Shown here piece after piece: positions 43,443-55,164 of a stretch of 64,000 nt of DNA; within the stretch, counting starts at the first letter, position 1, and each line of letters begins with the position of its first letter. The notes under the pieces are model-generated. The model was given only the letters and a program-made list of their open reading frames with translations. It ran no database searches and was not told where the DNA came from. The stretch is taken from positions 70,808 to 134,807 of the forward strand of contig NW_020825555.1 of assembly GCF_003286085.1 (NCBI RefSeq), read 5' to 3'. Source of the stretch: Drosophila persimilis (lineage: Eukaryota > Arthropoda > Insecta > Diptera > Drosophilidae). Both the position numbers and the translations under genes were made by a program.

Positions 43443-44416
43443 CACGGGAACAGCCGGGCACGACGCTCCCCCAGACAACCAACTAAGAACACGGGTCAAC
43501 ACGGACAAGTGTGCCTTCTTCCAACGCCGGATAAAATACCTGGGCCACATGATCAGCGAAGAAGGTATCCACACGGACCCCGACAAAATCGTAGCCATAA
43601 GGGATCTGAGGCCGCCGACCAACCTGAAGGAGCTACGACAATACGTAGGCATGGCCGGGTGGTACCGCAGATTCGTCCCAAACTTTGCCACCGTAGTCCA
43701 ACCAATGTCACTGTTGATGAAGAAAGGGAAAGCATGGACGTGGGGCCAAGAATAACAAGGCGCCTTCGACGAGCTGAAAACACTGCTCACCACCGCACCG
43801 GTAATCGCCTGCCCAGACTTTAACGTCAAATTTTCCCTGCAGACGGACGCAAGCAACCTTGGAGTAGGCGCGGTCCTCACCCAAGAGATCGAAGGGAAAG
43901 AGCGGGTCATCGCATCCGTCAGTCGACGCCTCCACAAGGCAGAAGAAAACTACTCGGCCATCGACAAGGAATGCCGTCATCTGGGCGATCCGAAAACTTC
44001 GATGTTATCTCGAAGGCTACCGATTCGACGTCATAACCGATCATCTCGCACTAAAGTGGCTGAATACCCTCGAGAGCCCCTACGGTAGAGTAGCAAGATG
44101 GGCGCTCGAACTACAGCAATACCAATACGACGTGCATTATCGGGCCGGCAACCAGAACGTAGTCGCGGACGCACTGTCAAGACAACCATTGGAGACCCTC
44201 TCCCGCATCGAGAAGGACGACACAGCATGCACCTGGCTGAAGCAAAGGATCCAACAAGTCAAAGACGAACCCCAGAAGTACCCGGACTACACGCACGAAA
44301 ACGGGCAGCTATACCGCTATCTAGGACACGGAGCCGACGACGACGACCACATACCGTGGAAACTATGCGTGACCAAAAAAACGGCCGGACGAGAGTACTC
44401 CGCGAATGTCGAATGA
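43443..44416 (+). pseudogene. Element B pol remnant (RT thumb, RNase H)
   Basis: Begins in the late RT region (FFQRRIKYLGHMISEEGI; LRQYVGMAGWYRRFVPNF). A TAA at about 43753 and a frameshift at about 43985 follow. RNase H motifs are FSLQTDASNLGVGAVL and, later, YRAGNQNVVADALSR. It ends in the integrase N-terminal region at 44415. Protease, RT palm and integrase core are absent. Confidence 0.8.
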
Positions 44417-44427
44417 CGAACGAACGG

Positions 44428-45294
44428 CAGGTGCTCCGTTGTCGTTTGTCCTCCTGTTAGAAATAAAATAAATTGTAATTAATATGTTTATATACATATG
44501 TGTAAATGTATGTCAATTATCGTTTATTTTACCTTGTCTGCATCAATGTTTTTGTTGTAGATATCACTTCTATTGTTCCGTAGTGTGTTGTACTTACTAT
44601 TAGTTAATTACCTGTGATATTAGGAAAAAGTTTTTGTAATTTATTCTAGTCTTATTGTAGTCTTATTGTACTCTAATTGTAAATTTTTGTAGTCCATATA
44701 TATGTTTTTACTCACCCTTCTTCTTTTCTCTTTCTTCTTCTTCTTTCCCAACTATCACCCATTCCCCAATACATGACAAGTGGCAACGCCATTAATAACC
44801 CAAAAAAAAATACCACGCCAATTAGGAAAATACCCGAGCCGATAACACACAAAAGTCAATTGAAATTGCATTTATCAATGCCAGTGTGTTATCGGCCGCC
44901 AACTTCGGCAATTACGCCCAGCCAATTCCAGTATCCGGGCGGTTATACGGGAGCAGGAAAACCTCCCCCCCCCCCTCCCCACTCACCACTACTAAATCAC
45001 ACACACAATTCGCGATCCAAGGGACATGGCACACACATGACAATGAACAGTCAGCCACTAAAACTTCACATTGACAACTTTACATGGCCATTAACATAAA
45101 CAGACGGACAACAACATGACAAAACAGCCACCAACAGAAATCATTGCCTACTTATCGGTGCTGCTGCCCTCGGACCACTTTCATCTCACTCAATATTGGG
45201 GTGAGTGAAAGTGGAACCGGGGGTGAGAGCACCGGTAAATGACGATCGGCGATCGGGCCAGTCGAGTGGAGTGGAGAGTGTGAGAACCTGAACC
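44428..45294 (+). other. LINE noncoding block and 5' leader, first part
   Basis: Homologous to 41268-41628 up to the A-run (44801-44810), but then continues through gccagtgtgttatcggccgc and a C-run (44968-44977) into the leader that elsewhere (55779-56580, minus strand) precedes LINE ORF1. No ORF is supported. It is joined to Osvaldo-like B on the left and interrupted by a solo LTR on the right. Confidence 0.6.
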
Positions 45295-45889
45295 TGTAAC
45301 GAACCTAAAAGGTTTCGATACAATCCGTCCCCCGACTTATAATGAGAGCATCGCACCACACCCCGCAACCAACGCCCCCCTCCGCAAGCAACCACCGATC
45401 AACACGCGCCAACTCCATAACGATGACCAAAGACATCAGGTCACGCGAACTTTCCCCACTCCAGGCCAAGCCATCGGCCGAGTGCGGTCTTCCGGGTTCA
45501 CCGACGGAGGAAAGTCGACGCCGCGAAAATCTGCGACGATCACCAAGAACGGCAAAGTGCACGGAACTAACGAGAAGACATCGGCGACGAAGTAAAATAA
45601 GTTCATTTAAACTACTAATAAGTACAATAAAGCGTAAAATTATCAAAGTAAAAACACCCGATTGCGTAAGTTCACTCCTATTAGCCGAGGCGCCGACGCC
45701 ACCCCGCCCCGAGTCCACGCAGCCGTTTCGTATGCACGACGAGCGCCGCCCATTCTAGCCCGATCCGCCCCTCTACGATAGGCCGCCCCCGACGCCGCCC
45801 TTACGGTTCCATCCAATTTCTACAAATTTCTTGTGGATTGACCCCTGGACGGGACTGAGCTTACCTCAGCCTGAAATAGGTCCATCACA
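45295..45889 (+). repeat. Solo LTR of element B family
   Basis: 595 bp, TGTAACGAACC to TCCATCACA, inserted in the LINE leader. Flanks aacc and aacg may be a mutated 4-bp target duplication. It shares 'acaaatttcttgtggattga' with the LTR at 42070. Open frames within it are LTR sequence, not genes. Confidence 0.75.
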
Positions 45890-46165
45890 AACGTCGTCTG
45901 TCACTCTCATATCGTCCACCCGCTCGAGAGGTTGCGATCGTCGGACGTTTATAACCGTGGCGTGTCGCTTTTGATTGTTCTTTGCCGTGTCGCCATTTCC
46001 TTTTTTCTGTGGTGCCCTGTTTTCGTTATTGTGGTGTCTGTCGTGTGCCGTGCCGTGCCGTGCCCCCTGACATGACAAAAAGTCCCTTCCCCCTCCGCCG
46101 CTACTACTACCGACAAACTTTCTTTTCGCCATTAAATAACATTAAATTAAAAAAAAACACAAACT
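45890..46165 (+). other. LINE 5' leader, second part
   Basis: Continues the LINE leader (cacccgctcgagaggttgcgat, gacatgacaaaaagtccc) to acacaaactaacga at about 46165, the site just before ORF1 in the plus-strand copy at 36681. Here ORF1 does not follow; instead, about 25 bp later, sequence of the opposite strand begins. Confidence 0.65.
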
Positions 46166-46751
46166 AACGAGAGACAACTGTGTACGCTGTACGTATAATT
46201 ACAGCTGCCATCGCACTGAGCTACTGGCCGCTGCTGGTGTTGGCGTGGCGTCGTAGCATCATTCGCGGTCGGCTGCATCGGCTGGAACCTCCGGTGTTGG
46301 CGCCCCCTGGTCGATGGCTGGGGATGTTGGTCGCGATACCGATGATGCTGCCGATGCTGCCGATCTGGTTGGTGTTGGCGTTGCTGCTGTGGATTATGGA
46401 GTGGCTGTGGATGTGGCTGCTGCTGGCGACGTTGGATTGGCTGCTGTCGCTGTTGGATTGGCTGTGGTTGCTGTTTGCGACGCTCCTCCTCCCTGGCGAC
46501 CCTGTGGCCCACGAGCCGCTGCCTGGCTGCCTTAAAGGATGGGCATTCCTTGTATGAGCTTATGTGCTGGCCCTGGCAGTTGGCGCATTTGGGAGCGGCA
46601 CTCCTCGGCTTGCTGCAGTCTGTCGTCAGGTGCCAACCCGCGCATTTCAGGCAAACTGCAGCGCGTCTACAATATGCGCGGGTGTGGCCAAACACCTGGC
46701 AACGATGGCACTGGGCAGGGTCACGGGAAACTACAAGTCTCTCAACCGTGA
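46166..46751 (-). pseudogene. LINE ORF1 fragment, minus strand, copy 1
   Basis: Minus-strand frame from the knuckle region (VFGHTRAYCRRAAVC, CLKCAGWHLTTDC, CANCQGQHISSYKEC) to the Gln/Pro-rich region and QCDGSC, then broken at about 46190. Its upstream part is cut at 46751, where sequence equal to 56462 onward begins. It lacks the TAG seen in the plus-strand copy. Confidence 0.75.
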
Positions 46752-47135
46752 CTTTAAACTTCCGGATCTTTCGATCCGGGCGCGAGACGAGGAATTGGCT
46801 GGGCGTAAATTGCCGAAGTTGGCGGCCGATAACACACTGGCATTGATAAATGCATGTTACCCTATGTCAAGGGGAATATGGGAATGGCAAATAGGTGGGG
46901 AAGAAGAGTAAATAGATAAAACTAATCAGAAAACTACGAAAAATATACAATTAACTACAGAAAAACTACATTAATTTACAAAAACTTATTCCTAATATCA
47001 CAGGCAAGTAACTAAAACTATAGACAAACTATCTACGGACATGCAAAAACTACAGAAACAACAGAATTGACATGTACAACAAATACATTGATGCAGACAA
47101 GGTAAAATAAACGATAATTGACATACATTTACATC
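46752..47135 (-). other. LINE leader and noncoding block, minus strand (copy of 56462-56844)
   Basis: Near identical to 56462-56844. On the minus strand it reads noncoding T-rich block, then gcatttatcaatgccagtg, then the leader, all upstream of where ORF1 would be. No gene. Confidence 0.7.
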
Positions 47136-47445
47136 TGAAAATTTAGAATAGTTTTTCTAAATAAAAGATACCGAAAAAACTTGGGTGACTGCAATTTTTG
47201 TATTTTTAATTCGACGAAAAAAAGGAGTGCGTGCGTCCGTTTTCATAGATTTTTCTCGACTTCTCTTCATGTATTCAAACAATTTCTTCTGCGCCTATCT
47301 TAACTACGGTGGCAAAGCGGGGCGAATTCGCCAAGAGCGAGAGAGCGAGCTTTTATTGCGCTCCAGCTTTGCCCTAGCCTAACTTACACTAGACTTCATA
47401 AAATACTATCCTAATAACAATTATTATATGCCAAATGGCGCTACA
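47136..47445 (-). repeat. BEL/Pao LTR, minus strand, copy 1
   Basis: On the minus strand TGTAGCGCCATTTGGC to TTCTAAATTTTCA, 310 bp. It shares the central part (poly(A) region and ctctctcgctcttggcgaat) with the LTRs at 20554 and 34090 but differs at the 5' end, so it is a sister subfamily. It is near identical to 56845-57154. Confidence 0.85.
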
Positions 47446-47570
47446 CCGGCCCCGTTGAAGGCCTGGAAGGCTTCAAACCAGTGGCAGAAGCGCCAACTTG
47501 TGGTTTGGCCTCCTGAACGTGGCTCCGACCACCCTTCCGAGGAGCCACTGTTGAGGGGCCTCCTAAAAGG
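47446..47570 (-). pseudogene. BEL/Pao pol C-terminal fragment, copy 1
   Basis: 118 bp equal to 57155-57272, encoding the last residues of the BEL integrase (WFEAFQAFNGAGVAP) next to its LTR. It is cut at about 47564 and joined through a few filler bases to the second copy of the 6-kb block. Confidence 0.8.
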
Positions 47571-49504
47571 AAAAGGCCTCTTTTGATGATGCTGCCGCCT
47601 GACCATGGCGGCATGGAGTGACGTCACGCCACTCCAAACAGACAGCAGCCATTCCAACGACGACGCAGATGCTGGCGCCTGTTCCGCTCCACTGGGTCAC
47701 ACCCATCTCTCATGCCATTTATGTGAGGGCGGGATGGCCCGGTGTTGAGCCGCCGGACGCCAGCAAATCCTGCAAAGAAAGAAGAAACAGGAGGGAGAAG
47801 CAGACTGACAAAACACAAAATACTCACCTGCTGTTTTACGCCAATACAAACCAGACAAGGGTCGCCACAAATAACATCCAAACGCCGACAAGTACCTGCA
47901 AATAAACACAAATGAAAATCAAAACGCCAAAACGAACACCTCCTCATCTGGGTGGCCGGACCAGCAGCCACTCAAAAATCACAATTAAAACCGACGACGA
48001 ACGTAGCCGAGGAGGCCAGGCCAATACACCTGACGACGCATCCTGGGTGGCCGGACCAGCAGCCACTCGGATGCGGCCAACAATTAAATCGACAACGTAT
48101 CCTGGTGGCCGGACCAGAGCCACGTGGATGCGGCCAATCAACAAAATCGACAACGCATCCTGGTAGCCGGACCAGCAGCCACTCGGATGCGGCCAATAAC
48201 ATGATTCGTTAGCATCATTCACACGATGCCAATGCCAACACAACGACAATGGAGTTGGGCCACTAATCCTGCACAGGGGGACAACGGAGCCGGCCGGTAT
48301 GCGGCGCACTGTTCTGCATTGCGTTTGCCATGCCGGCCGGTGCTTCGTTGTAGTTGTCCCTCTGTTAAAAATAAATGATATTTAAGTATGTTTATTGTTG
48401 TATAAATGTATTGTAATTATTGTTTGTTTTACCTTGTATATATCTCTGTAGTTTTGTAGTCCTTATTTGTAGTAATTGTAGATAGATTGTCCTTAGCTGT
48501 AATGTAATTTAATTAATTTTAGTTATTTATTTTAGCATATTTCCCAACTATCACCCATTCCCCAATACCTGACAAGTGGTAACGTTATTAATGACCCAAA
48601 AAAAAAAAATACCACGCCAATTAGGAAAATACCCGAGCCGATAACACACAAAAGTCAATTGAAATTCAAATTGCATTTATCAATTCCCCCACGCGAACTT
48701 TCCCACCTCCAGCCCAAGCCGTCAGCCGAGTGCGGTCTTCCGGGTTTATCGACGGAGGAAGGTCGACGCCGCGAAAATCTGCGACGATCACCAAGAACGG
48801 CAAATTGCACCCCGACGCGGAAGTGCATTTGTCAAACCCGCAGACCCAGCAACACGGGCCTATAAAAAGACGGCGAAGAGAACCAAAGAGCAACTTACGC
48901 AGAGACCCGGTCCGCAGTACAGACGCGGTACCCGGAACTCACAAGAAGACATCGGCGACAATTAAAATAAGTTCATTTAAACCACTAGGAAGTACAATAA
49001 AGTGTCAAATTATCAAAGTAAAAACACCCGATTGCGTAAGTTCACTCCAATTAGACGACGCACCGACGGCACTCCGCCCCGAGTCCACCTCTCTACGATA
49101 GACCGCCCCCGACGCCGCCCTTAAGGTTCCATCCATTTCTACAAATTTCTTGTGGATTGACCCCTGGACGGGACTGAGCTTACCTCAGCCTGAAATAGGT
49201 CCATCACAAGTGGCGCCCGAGGGACCCAAGGGAACGTCAGCGAGGGTTTGTGGAATAAAACCCCACGTCCACTAGAGCGAGAACACAAGAGAACAACCCA
49301 AAGAAAACCCCGACCTCGCGCAATGTCAACAGCAAGAGTTCCGCAACGAGCTGACGAAAGCGCGACACAGCGACAGAGAAACGCGAACAGTGCCGTCACC
49401 CCGAGAAGAAATTCGAAGCGTCGGCCGCGAAGCTCGACACAGTGCCCTAGTGAAGGAAAAGCGCAAGCCCAGCGAAACAGCCAAAGCGAGCAACAATCGG
49501 AGCG

Positions 49505-50508
49505 ATGGATTCCCATACAGAGGAACAGCCCAGTAGGTATTACCCTGGAGAATTCGTCGCCAACCCAGGGGTGAGTACCGGCTGGATACACAAACGTCGC
49601 CGAGAGGAGCTGGAGTCCTTCGCGGAGGAATTGGGATTCAGCCGCGAGGGGAACGTGGAAGATTTGCGGAGGAGTTTCGCCGAACTAGTCGCCGGGCCCC
49701 TCGAACACGATGCCTGGGTCAGGTTGGCGGAGCTCGAGCGGCAGTACGCCAGATCGCCAGGACGAGCCAGATCGCCCCAGCCCGACACCTCAGCACCAAC
49801 AGAGAAGCGGAATACGGACCCCAAACTCGCCCATGAGAATGATCTTGCCGACAGCAGGAGGAAATGGCCCCACAGACGGTCATTACTACAGTCACGCCGC
49901 ACAGATGGCGGAACGGCTCCGAAAGTGGAGAATCCAGTTCGACGGGCAGGACGACCCACTGTCGTTCGTCGAACTACTGGAAGAGCGTGCCCTCTCGTAC
50001 GGGGTAGACATGAACTACGTGCCACGGAGCCATGGCAGAGCTCCTCACCGACCGAGGAGAGCTCCTAGCCAACCGTTGGTTCCGCACCAGCCGACTCCAG
50101 AGCGCCTCATGGGCCGATTTCCGCCAGGAATTCCTAGCCTTTTTCCTGCCTCCCCGGTATTTCGAGCAATTGGAAGACCAGATCAGGGACCGCAAACAAG
50201 CGGTGGGCGAACCGTTCAAGGACTTCGTCATCGAGCTCCGGTTGCTCATGCTCCACGCCGGGTACGACGAAGCCAAGGAACTTAGCCGGATCTATGACAA
50301 CACCCTCCCGGCGTACCAGCTGTACGTGCGAAGACACGAACTGAGAAGTCTGACGCAATTAACAATGTTGGCCACAGAGTTCGAGAGCATCCAGGAACGA
50401 AACGTTCCAGCGATCCTCATCCCCCCTCGACAACCACCCAGGTACACGCGGCCAACGGGAATGGGACGCGCCGGGACCCGTCGGGAAACGACTCGCGTCC
50501 CCAGCTGA
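49505..50508 (+). pseudogene. Element B Gag, copy 2
   Basis: Same structure and frame changes as 42439-43442, with only a few substitutions (for example at 49580 and 50332). Confidence 0.78.
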
Positions 50509-51339
50509 CACGGGAACAGCCGGGCACGACGCTCCCTCAGACAACCAACTAAGAACACGGGTCAACACGGACAAGTGTGCCTTCTTCCAACGCCGGATAA
50601 AATACCTGGGCCACATGATCAGCGAAGAAGGTATCCACACGGACCCCGACAAAATCGTAGCCATAAGGGATCTGAGGCCGCCGACCAACCTGAAGGAGCT
50701 ACGACAATACGTAGGCATGGCCGGGTGGTACCGCAGATTCGTCCCAAACTTTGCCACCGTAGTCCAACCAATGGAGCAACCTTGGAGTAGGCGCGGTCCT
50801 CACCCAAGAGATCGAAGGGAAAGAGCGGGTCATCGCATCCGTCAGTCGACGCCTCCACAAGGCAGAAGAAAACTACTCGGCCATCGACAAGGAATGCCGT
50901 CATCTGGGCGATCCGAAAACTTCGATGTTATCTCGAAGGCTACCGATTCGACGTCATAACCGATCATCTCGCACTAAAGTGGCTGAATACCCTCGAGAGC
51001 CCCTACGGTAGAGTAGCAAGATGGGCGCTCGAACTACAGCAATACCAATACGACGTGCATTATCGGGCCGGCAACCAGAACGTAGTCGCGGACGCACTGT
51101 CAAGACAACCATTGGAGACCCTCTCCCGCATCGAGAAGGACGACACAGCATGCACCTGGCTGAAGCAAAGGATCCAACAAGTCAAAGACGAACCCCAGAA
51201 GTACCCGGACTACACGCACGAAAACGGGCAGCTATACCGCTATCTAGGACACGGAGCCGACGACGACGACCACATACCGTGGAAACTATGCGTGACCAAA
51301 AAAACGGCCGGACGAGAGTACTCCGCGAATGTCGAATGA
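50509..51339 (+). pseudogene. Element B pol remnant, copy 2, extra deletion
   Basis: As 43443-44416 but after VVQPM the sequence jumps about 143 bp at 50774, removing the end of RT and the first RNase H motif; one base at the junction has no source in copy 1. The remaining RNase H region reads in mixed frames to 51339. Confidence 0.8.
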
Positions 51340-51350
51340 CGAACGAACGG

Positions 51351-52219
51351 CAGGTGCTCCGTTGTCGTTTGTCCTCCTGTTAGAAATAAAATAAATTGTA
51401 ATTAATATGTTTATATACATATGTGTAAATGTATGTCAATTATCGTTTATTTTACCTTGTCTGCATCAATGTTTTTGTTGTAGATATCACTTCTATTGTT
51501 CCGTAGTGTGTTGTACTTACTATTAGTTAATTACCTGTGATATTAGGAAAAAGTTTTTGTAATTTATTCTAGTCTTATTGTAGTCTTATTGTACTCTAAT
51601 TGTAAATTTTTGTAGTCCATATATATGTTTTTACTCACCCTTCTTCTTTTCTCTTTCTTCTTCTTCTTTCCCAACTATCACCCATTCCCCAATACATGAC
51701 AAGTGGCAACGCCATTAATAACCCAAAAAAAAATACCACGCCAATTAGGAAAATACCCGAGCCGATAACACACAAAAGTCAATTGAAATTGCATTTATCA
51801 ATGCCAGTGTGTTATCGGCCGCCAACTTCGGCAATTACGCCCAGCCAATTCCAGTATCCGGGCGGTTATACGGGAGCAGGAAAACCTCCCCCCCCCCCCC
51901 TCCCCACTCACCACTACTAAATCACACACACAATTCGCGATCCAAGGGACATGGCACACACATGACAATGAACAGTCAGCCACTAAAACTTCACATTGAC
52001 AACTTTACATGGCCATTAACATAAACAGACGGACAACAACATGACAAAACAGCCACCAACAGAAATCATTGCCTACTTATCGGTGCTGCTGCCCTCGGAC
52101 CACTTTCATCTCACTCAATATTGGGGTGAGTGAAAGTGGAACCGGGGGTGAGAGCACCGGTAAATGACGATCGGCGATCGGGCCAGTCGAGTGGAGTGGA
52201 GAGTGTGAGAACCTGAACC
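51351..52219 (+). other. LINE noncoding block and leader, copy 2
   Basis: Duplicate of 44428-45294; the C-run (51889-51901) is longer by a few bases. No gene. Confidence 0.65.
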
Positions 52220-52814
52220 TGTAACGAACCTAAAAGGTTTCGATACAATCCGTCCCCCGACTTATAATGAGAGCATCGCACCACACCCCGCAACCAACGC
52301 CCCCCTCCGCAAGCAACCACCGATCAACACGCGCCAACTCCATAACGATGACCAAAGACATCAGGTCACGCGAACTTTCCCCACTCCAGGCCAAGCCATC
52401 GGCCGAGTGCGGTCTTCCGGGTTCACCGACGGAGGAAAGTCAACGCCGCGAAAATCTGCGACGATCACCAAGAACGGCAAAGTGCACGGAACTAACGAGA
52501 AGACATCGGCGACGAAGTAAAATAAGTTCATTTAAACTACTAATAAGTACAATAAAGCGTAAAATTATCAAAGTAAAAACACCCGATTGCGTAAGTTCAC
52601 TCCTATTAGCCGAGGCGCCGACGCCACCCCGCCCCGAGTCCACGCAGCCGTTTCGTATGCACGACGAGCGCCGCCCATTCTAGCCCGATCCGCCCCTCTA
52701 CGATAGGCCGCCCCCGACGCCGCCCTTACGGTTCCATCCAATTTCTACAAATTTCTTGTGGATTGACCCCTGGACGGGACTGAGCTTACCTCAGCCTGAA
52801 ATAGGTCCATCACA
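52220..52814 (+). repeat. Solo LTR of element B family, copy 2
   Basis: Duplicate of 45295-45889 by the 6-kb duplication; near identical, with a substitution at about 52441. Confidence 0.78.
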
Positions 52815-53090
52815 AACGTCGTCTGTCACTCTCATATCGTCCACCCGCTCGAGAGGTTGCGATCGTCGGACGTTTATAACCGTGGCGTGTCGCTTTTGAT
52901 TGTTCTTTGCCGTGTCGCCATTTCCTTTTTTCTGTGGTGCCCTGTTTTCGTTATTGTGGTGTCTGTCGTGTGCCGTGCCGTGCCGTGCCCCCTGACATGA
53001 CAAAAAGTCCCTTCCCCCTCCGCCGCTACTACTACCGACAAACTTTCTTTTCGCCATTAAATAACATTAAATTAAAAAAAAACACAAACT
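52815..53090 (+). other. LINE 5' leader, second part, copy 2
   Basis: Duplicate of 45890-46165. It ends in the same head-on join with minus-strand LINE sequence, so the inversion predates the duplication. Confidence 0.65.
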
Positions 53091-54039
53091 AACGAGAGAC
53101 AACTGTGTACGCTGTACGTATAATTACAGCTGCCATCGCACTGAGCTACTGGCCGCTGCTGGTGTTGGCGTGGCGTCGTAGCATCATTCGCGGTCGGCTG
53201 CATCGGCTGGAACCTCCGGTGTTGGCGCCCCCTGGTCGATGGCTGGGGATGTTGGTCGCGATACCGATGATGCTGCCGATCTGGTTGGTGTTGGCGTTGC
53301 TGCTGTGGATTATGGAGTGGCTGTGGATGTGGCTGCTGCTGGCGACGTTGGATTGGCTGCTGTCGCTGTTGGATTGGCTGTGGTTGCTGTTTGCGACGCT
53401 CCTCCTCCCTGGCGACCCTGTGGCCCACGAGCCGCTGCCTGGCTGCCTTAAAGGATGGGCATTCCTTGTATGGTCTTATGTGCTGGCCCTGGCAGTTGGC
53501 GCATTTGGGAGCGGCACTCCTCGGCTTGCTGCAGTCTGTCGTCAGGTGCCAACCCGCGCATTTCAGGCAAACTGCAGCGCGTCTACAATATGCGCGGGTG
53601 TGGCCAAACACCTGGCAACGATGGCACTGGGCAGGGTCACGGGAAACTACAAGTCTCTCAACCGTGACGGGCCTCCCACCCATTCGTCGCAGCTTCAACA
53701 CATCGAATTGGCCACGGTCCGGCTTGGGGGCGATCTCAGCCTCGAAGAGGTTGAATTGGCTGCTGCGATCGAATTGATCGATGATCGCCCTTACAAATCG
53801 GACCGTGAACCCCTCGTTCAGCATACTGCTTCGAATCCAATCCGGCAGCGTGGAGTGGGAGAGTCCTCGGATGAGGATCCTCAAGCCACGATCCTGGCTG
53901 GGCTGATGCCCGAATTCGCAGTGCCGGATGTCATCGTCGGTGGTAGTGGCAGGGGTGTTTGTAATGGTGATGGCGGTGGTCTTGTTGGTGTTGGTATTGG
54001 CAGGTGTATTTTTAATTGTATTTGTATTGGCGTCATTAT
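53091..54039 (-). pseudogene. LINE ORF1 (Gag-like), minus strand, C-terminal part
   Basis: Open minus-strand frame of about 310 codons in three parts: GLRILIRGLSHSTLPDWI with FNLFEAEIAP; the triple knuckle (CHRCQVFGHTRAYC, CLKCAGWHLTTDC, CANCQGQHIRPYKEC); and the Gln/Pro-rich tail to QCDGSC. It is uninterrupted here, unlike the plus-strand copy. DINE-1 copy 10 cuts its upstream side. The loss of the C-terminus is due to the inversion join at about 53115. Confidence 0.78.
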
Positions 54040-55164
54040 TATACCCGATACTCAAAATGAGTATTGGGGTATATTAGATTTGTGGTAAAAGTGGATGTGT
54101 GTAACGTCCAGAAGGAATCGTTTCCGACCCTATAAAGTATATATATTCTTGATCAGCATCAATAGCCGAGTCGATTGAGCCCTGTCTGTCTGTCCGTCCG
54201 TCCGTCTGTCCGTCTGTCCGTCTGTCCGTCTGTCCGTCCCCTTCAGCGCCTAATGCTCAAAGACTATAAGAGCTAGAGCAACGATGTTTTGGATCCAGAC
54301 TTCTGTGATATGTCACTGCTCCAAAAATATTTCAAAACTTTGCCCCGCCCACTTCCGCCCCCACAAAGGGCGAAAATCTGTGGCATCCACAATTTCGACG
54401 ATAGGATAAAACTAAAAACTACAGAATTGTAGAAGATGACTATATCTTCTAGAGTGCAAAATCTGAACCAGATCGTATAATTATTACAGCCAGAATCACG
54501 AAAACAATTTCACTCTTTCTCGCTCTGTCTCACTCTAACACACAGGTTTCATGGTCGGTTTTGCCAATTGCAAAATATGAGTTCAAGGATCTCAGAACCT
54601 ATAAAAGCCAGAGCAACCAAATTTGGTATCCACACTCCTGTGATATCGGACCTTGACCGTTTCCTGTCCAAATTTCGCCACACCCCCTTCCGCCCCCGCA
54701 AAGGACGAAAATCTGAGGCAACCACAAATCTCAGAGACTATTAAGGCTAGAGTAACCAAATTTGGTACACACACTCCTTTAAGATGTCACTATAAAACGT
54801 ATATCTCAGAATTTCGCCCCACCCCCATCCGCCCCCACAAAGGACGAAAATCTGTTGCATCCACAATATTGCAGATTTGAGAAAACTAAAAACGCAGAAT
54901 CATAGATAATGACCATATCTATTAGATTGCTGAATCTGGATCAGATCAGATCATTTTTATAGCCAAAAGGAACAAATCAATTTGCAGTGGCTACGCAGCG
55001 CCCGACGTCACGCTCAGACTGATTTTCTGTCTCTCTCGCACGCACTCTTTGTCGTGTCGTTAAATATTAGCGGCGTCTGCCGGAGGAGAGCCATACTGAC
55101 TTAGTATCGGGTATAACCTTAGAGTTGCGGTGTCCGCAGCAACTCACAACGTTCCCCCTCGTTT
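54040..55164 (+). mobile_element. DINE-1-like Helentron, copy 10
   Basis: Full-length plus-strand copy inserted in the minus-strand LINE ORF1. The plus-strand LINE copy (about 38984-39010, gccataaaaataatgacgcc) gives the empty site; comparison shows clean insertion in an A/T run with no target duplication. Confidence 0.93.

Larger units (their letters stand above)
41629..44427 (+). mobile_element. Osvaldo-like LTR element B, defective, copy 1
   Basis: A 5'-truncated LTR (41629-42142) is followed by a primer site (TGGCGCCCGAGGGACC at 42145), Gag and part of pol. It is clearly related to element A in Gag and primer site but is a different family. Protease and the RT fingers/palm are deleted, and the right end joins LINE sequence at about 44428 without a 3' LTR. 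Confidence 0.8.
40507..46751. repeat. Segmental duplication, copy 1 (about 6.25 kb)
   Basis: Matches 47571-53667 at an offset of 7,063-7,066 bp on the left and about 6,923-6,925 bp on the right, with only scattered substitutions. It includes the LINE 3' region, Osvaldo-like B, the LINE noncoding block with a solo LTR, and part of a minus-strand LINE ORF1. The offset changes because copy 2 lacks about 143 bp (43708-43850). Confidence 0.93.
48690..51350 (+). mobile_element. Osvaldo-like LTR element B, defective, copy 2
   Basis: Duplicate of 41629-44427: truncated LTR 48690-49208, primer site 49211, Gag and pol remnants, with a further 143-bp deletion in RNase H. It is not an independent insertion, because both flanks are shared with copy 1. 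Confidence 0.85.
47571..53667. repeat. Segmental duplication, copy 2 (about 6.1 kb)
   Basis: Copy of 40507-46751 in the same orientation. Unlike copy 1 it continues on the right into the rest of the minus-strand LINE ORF1 (53668-54039), so this end probably keeps the original arrangement, while copy 1 was cut and joined to leader sequence. Confidence 0.93.

Noticed and set aside
45342..45758. Coding gene of 138 codons (also at 52267-52683)
   Set aside because: It lies inside a solo LTR and is copied only through the segmental duplication.
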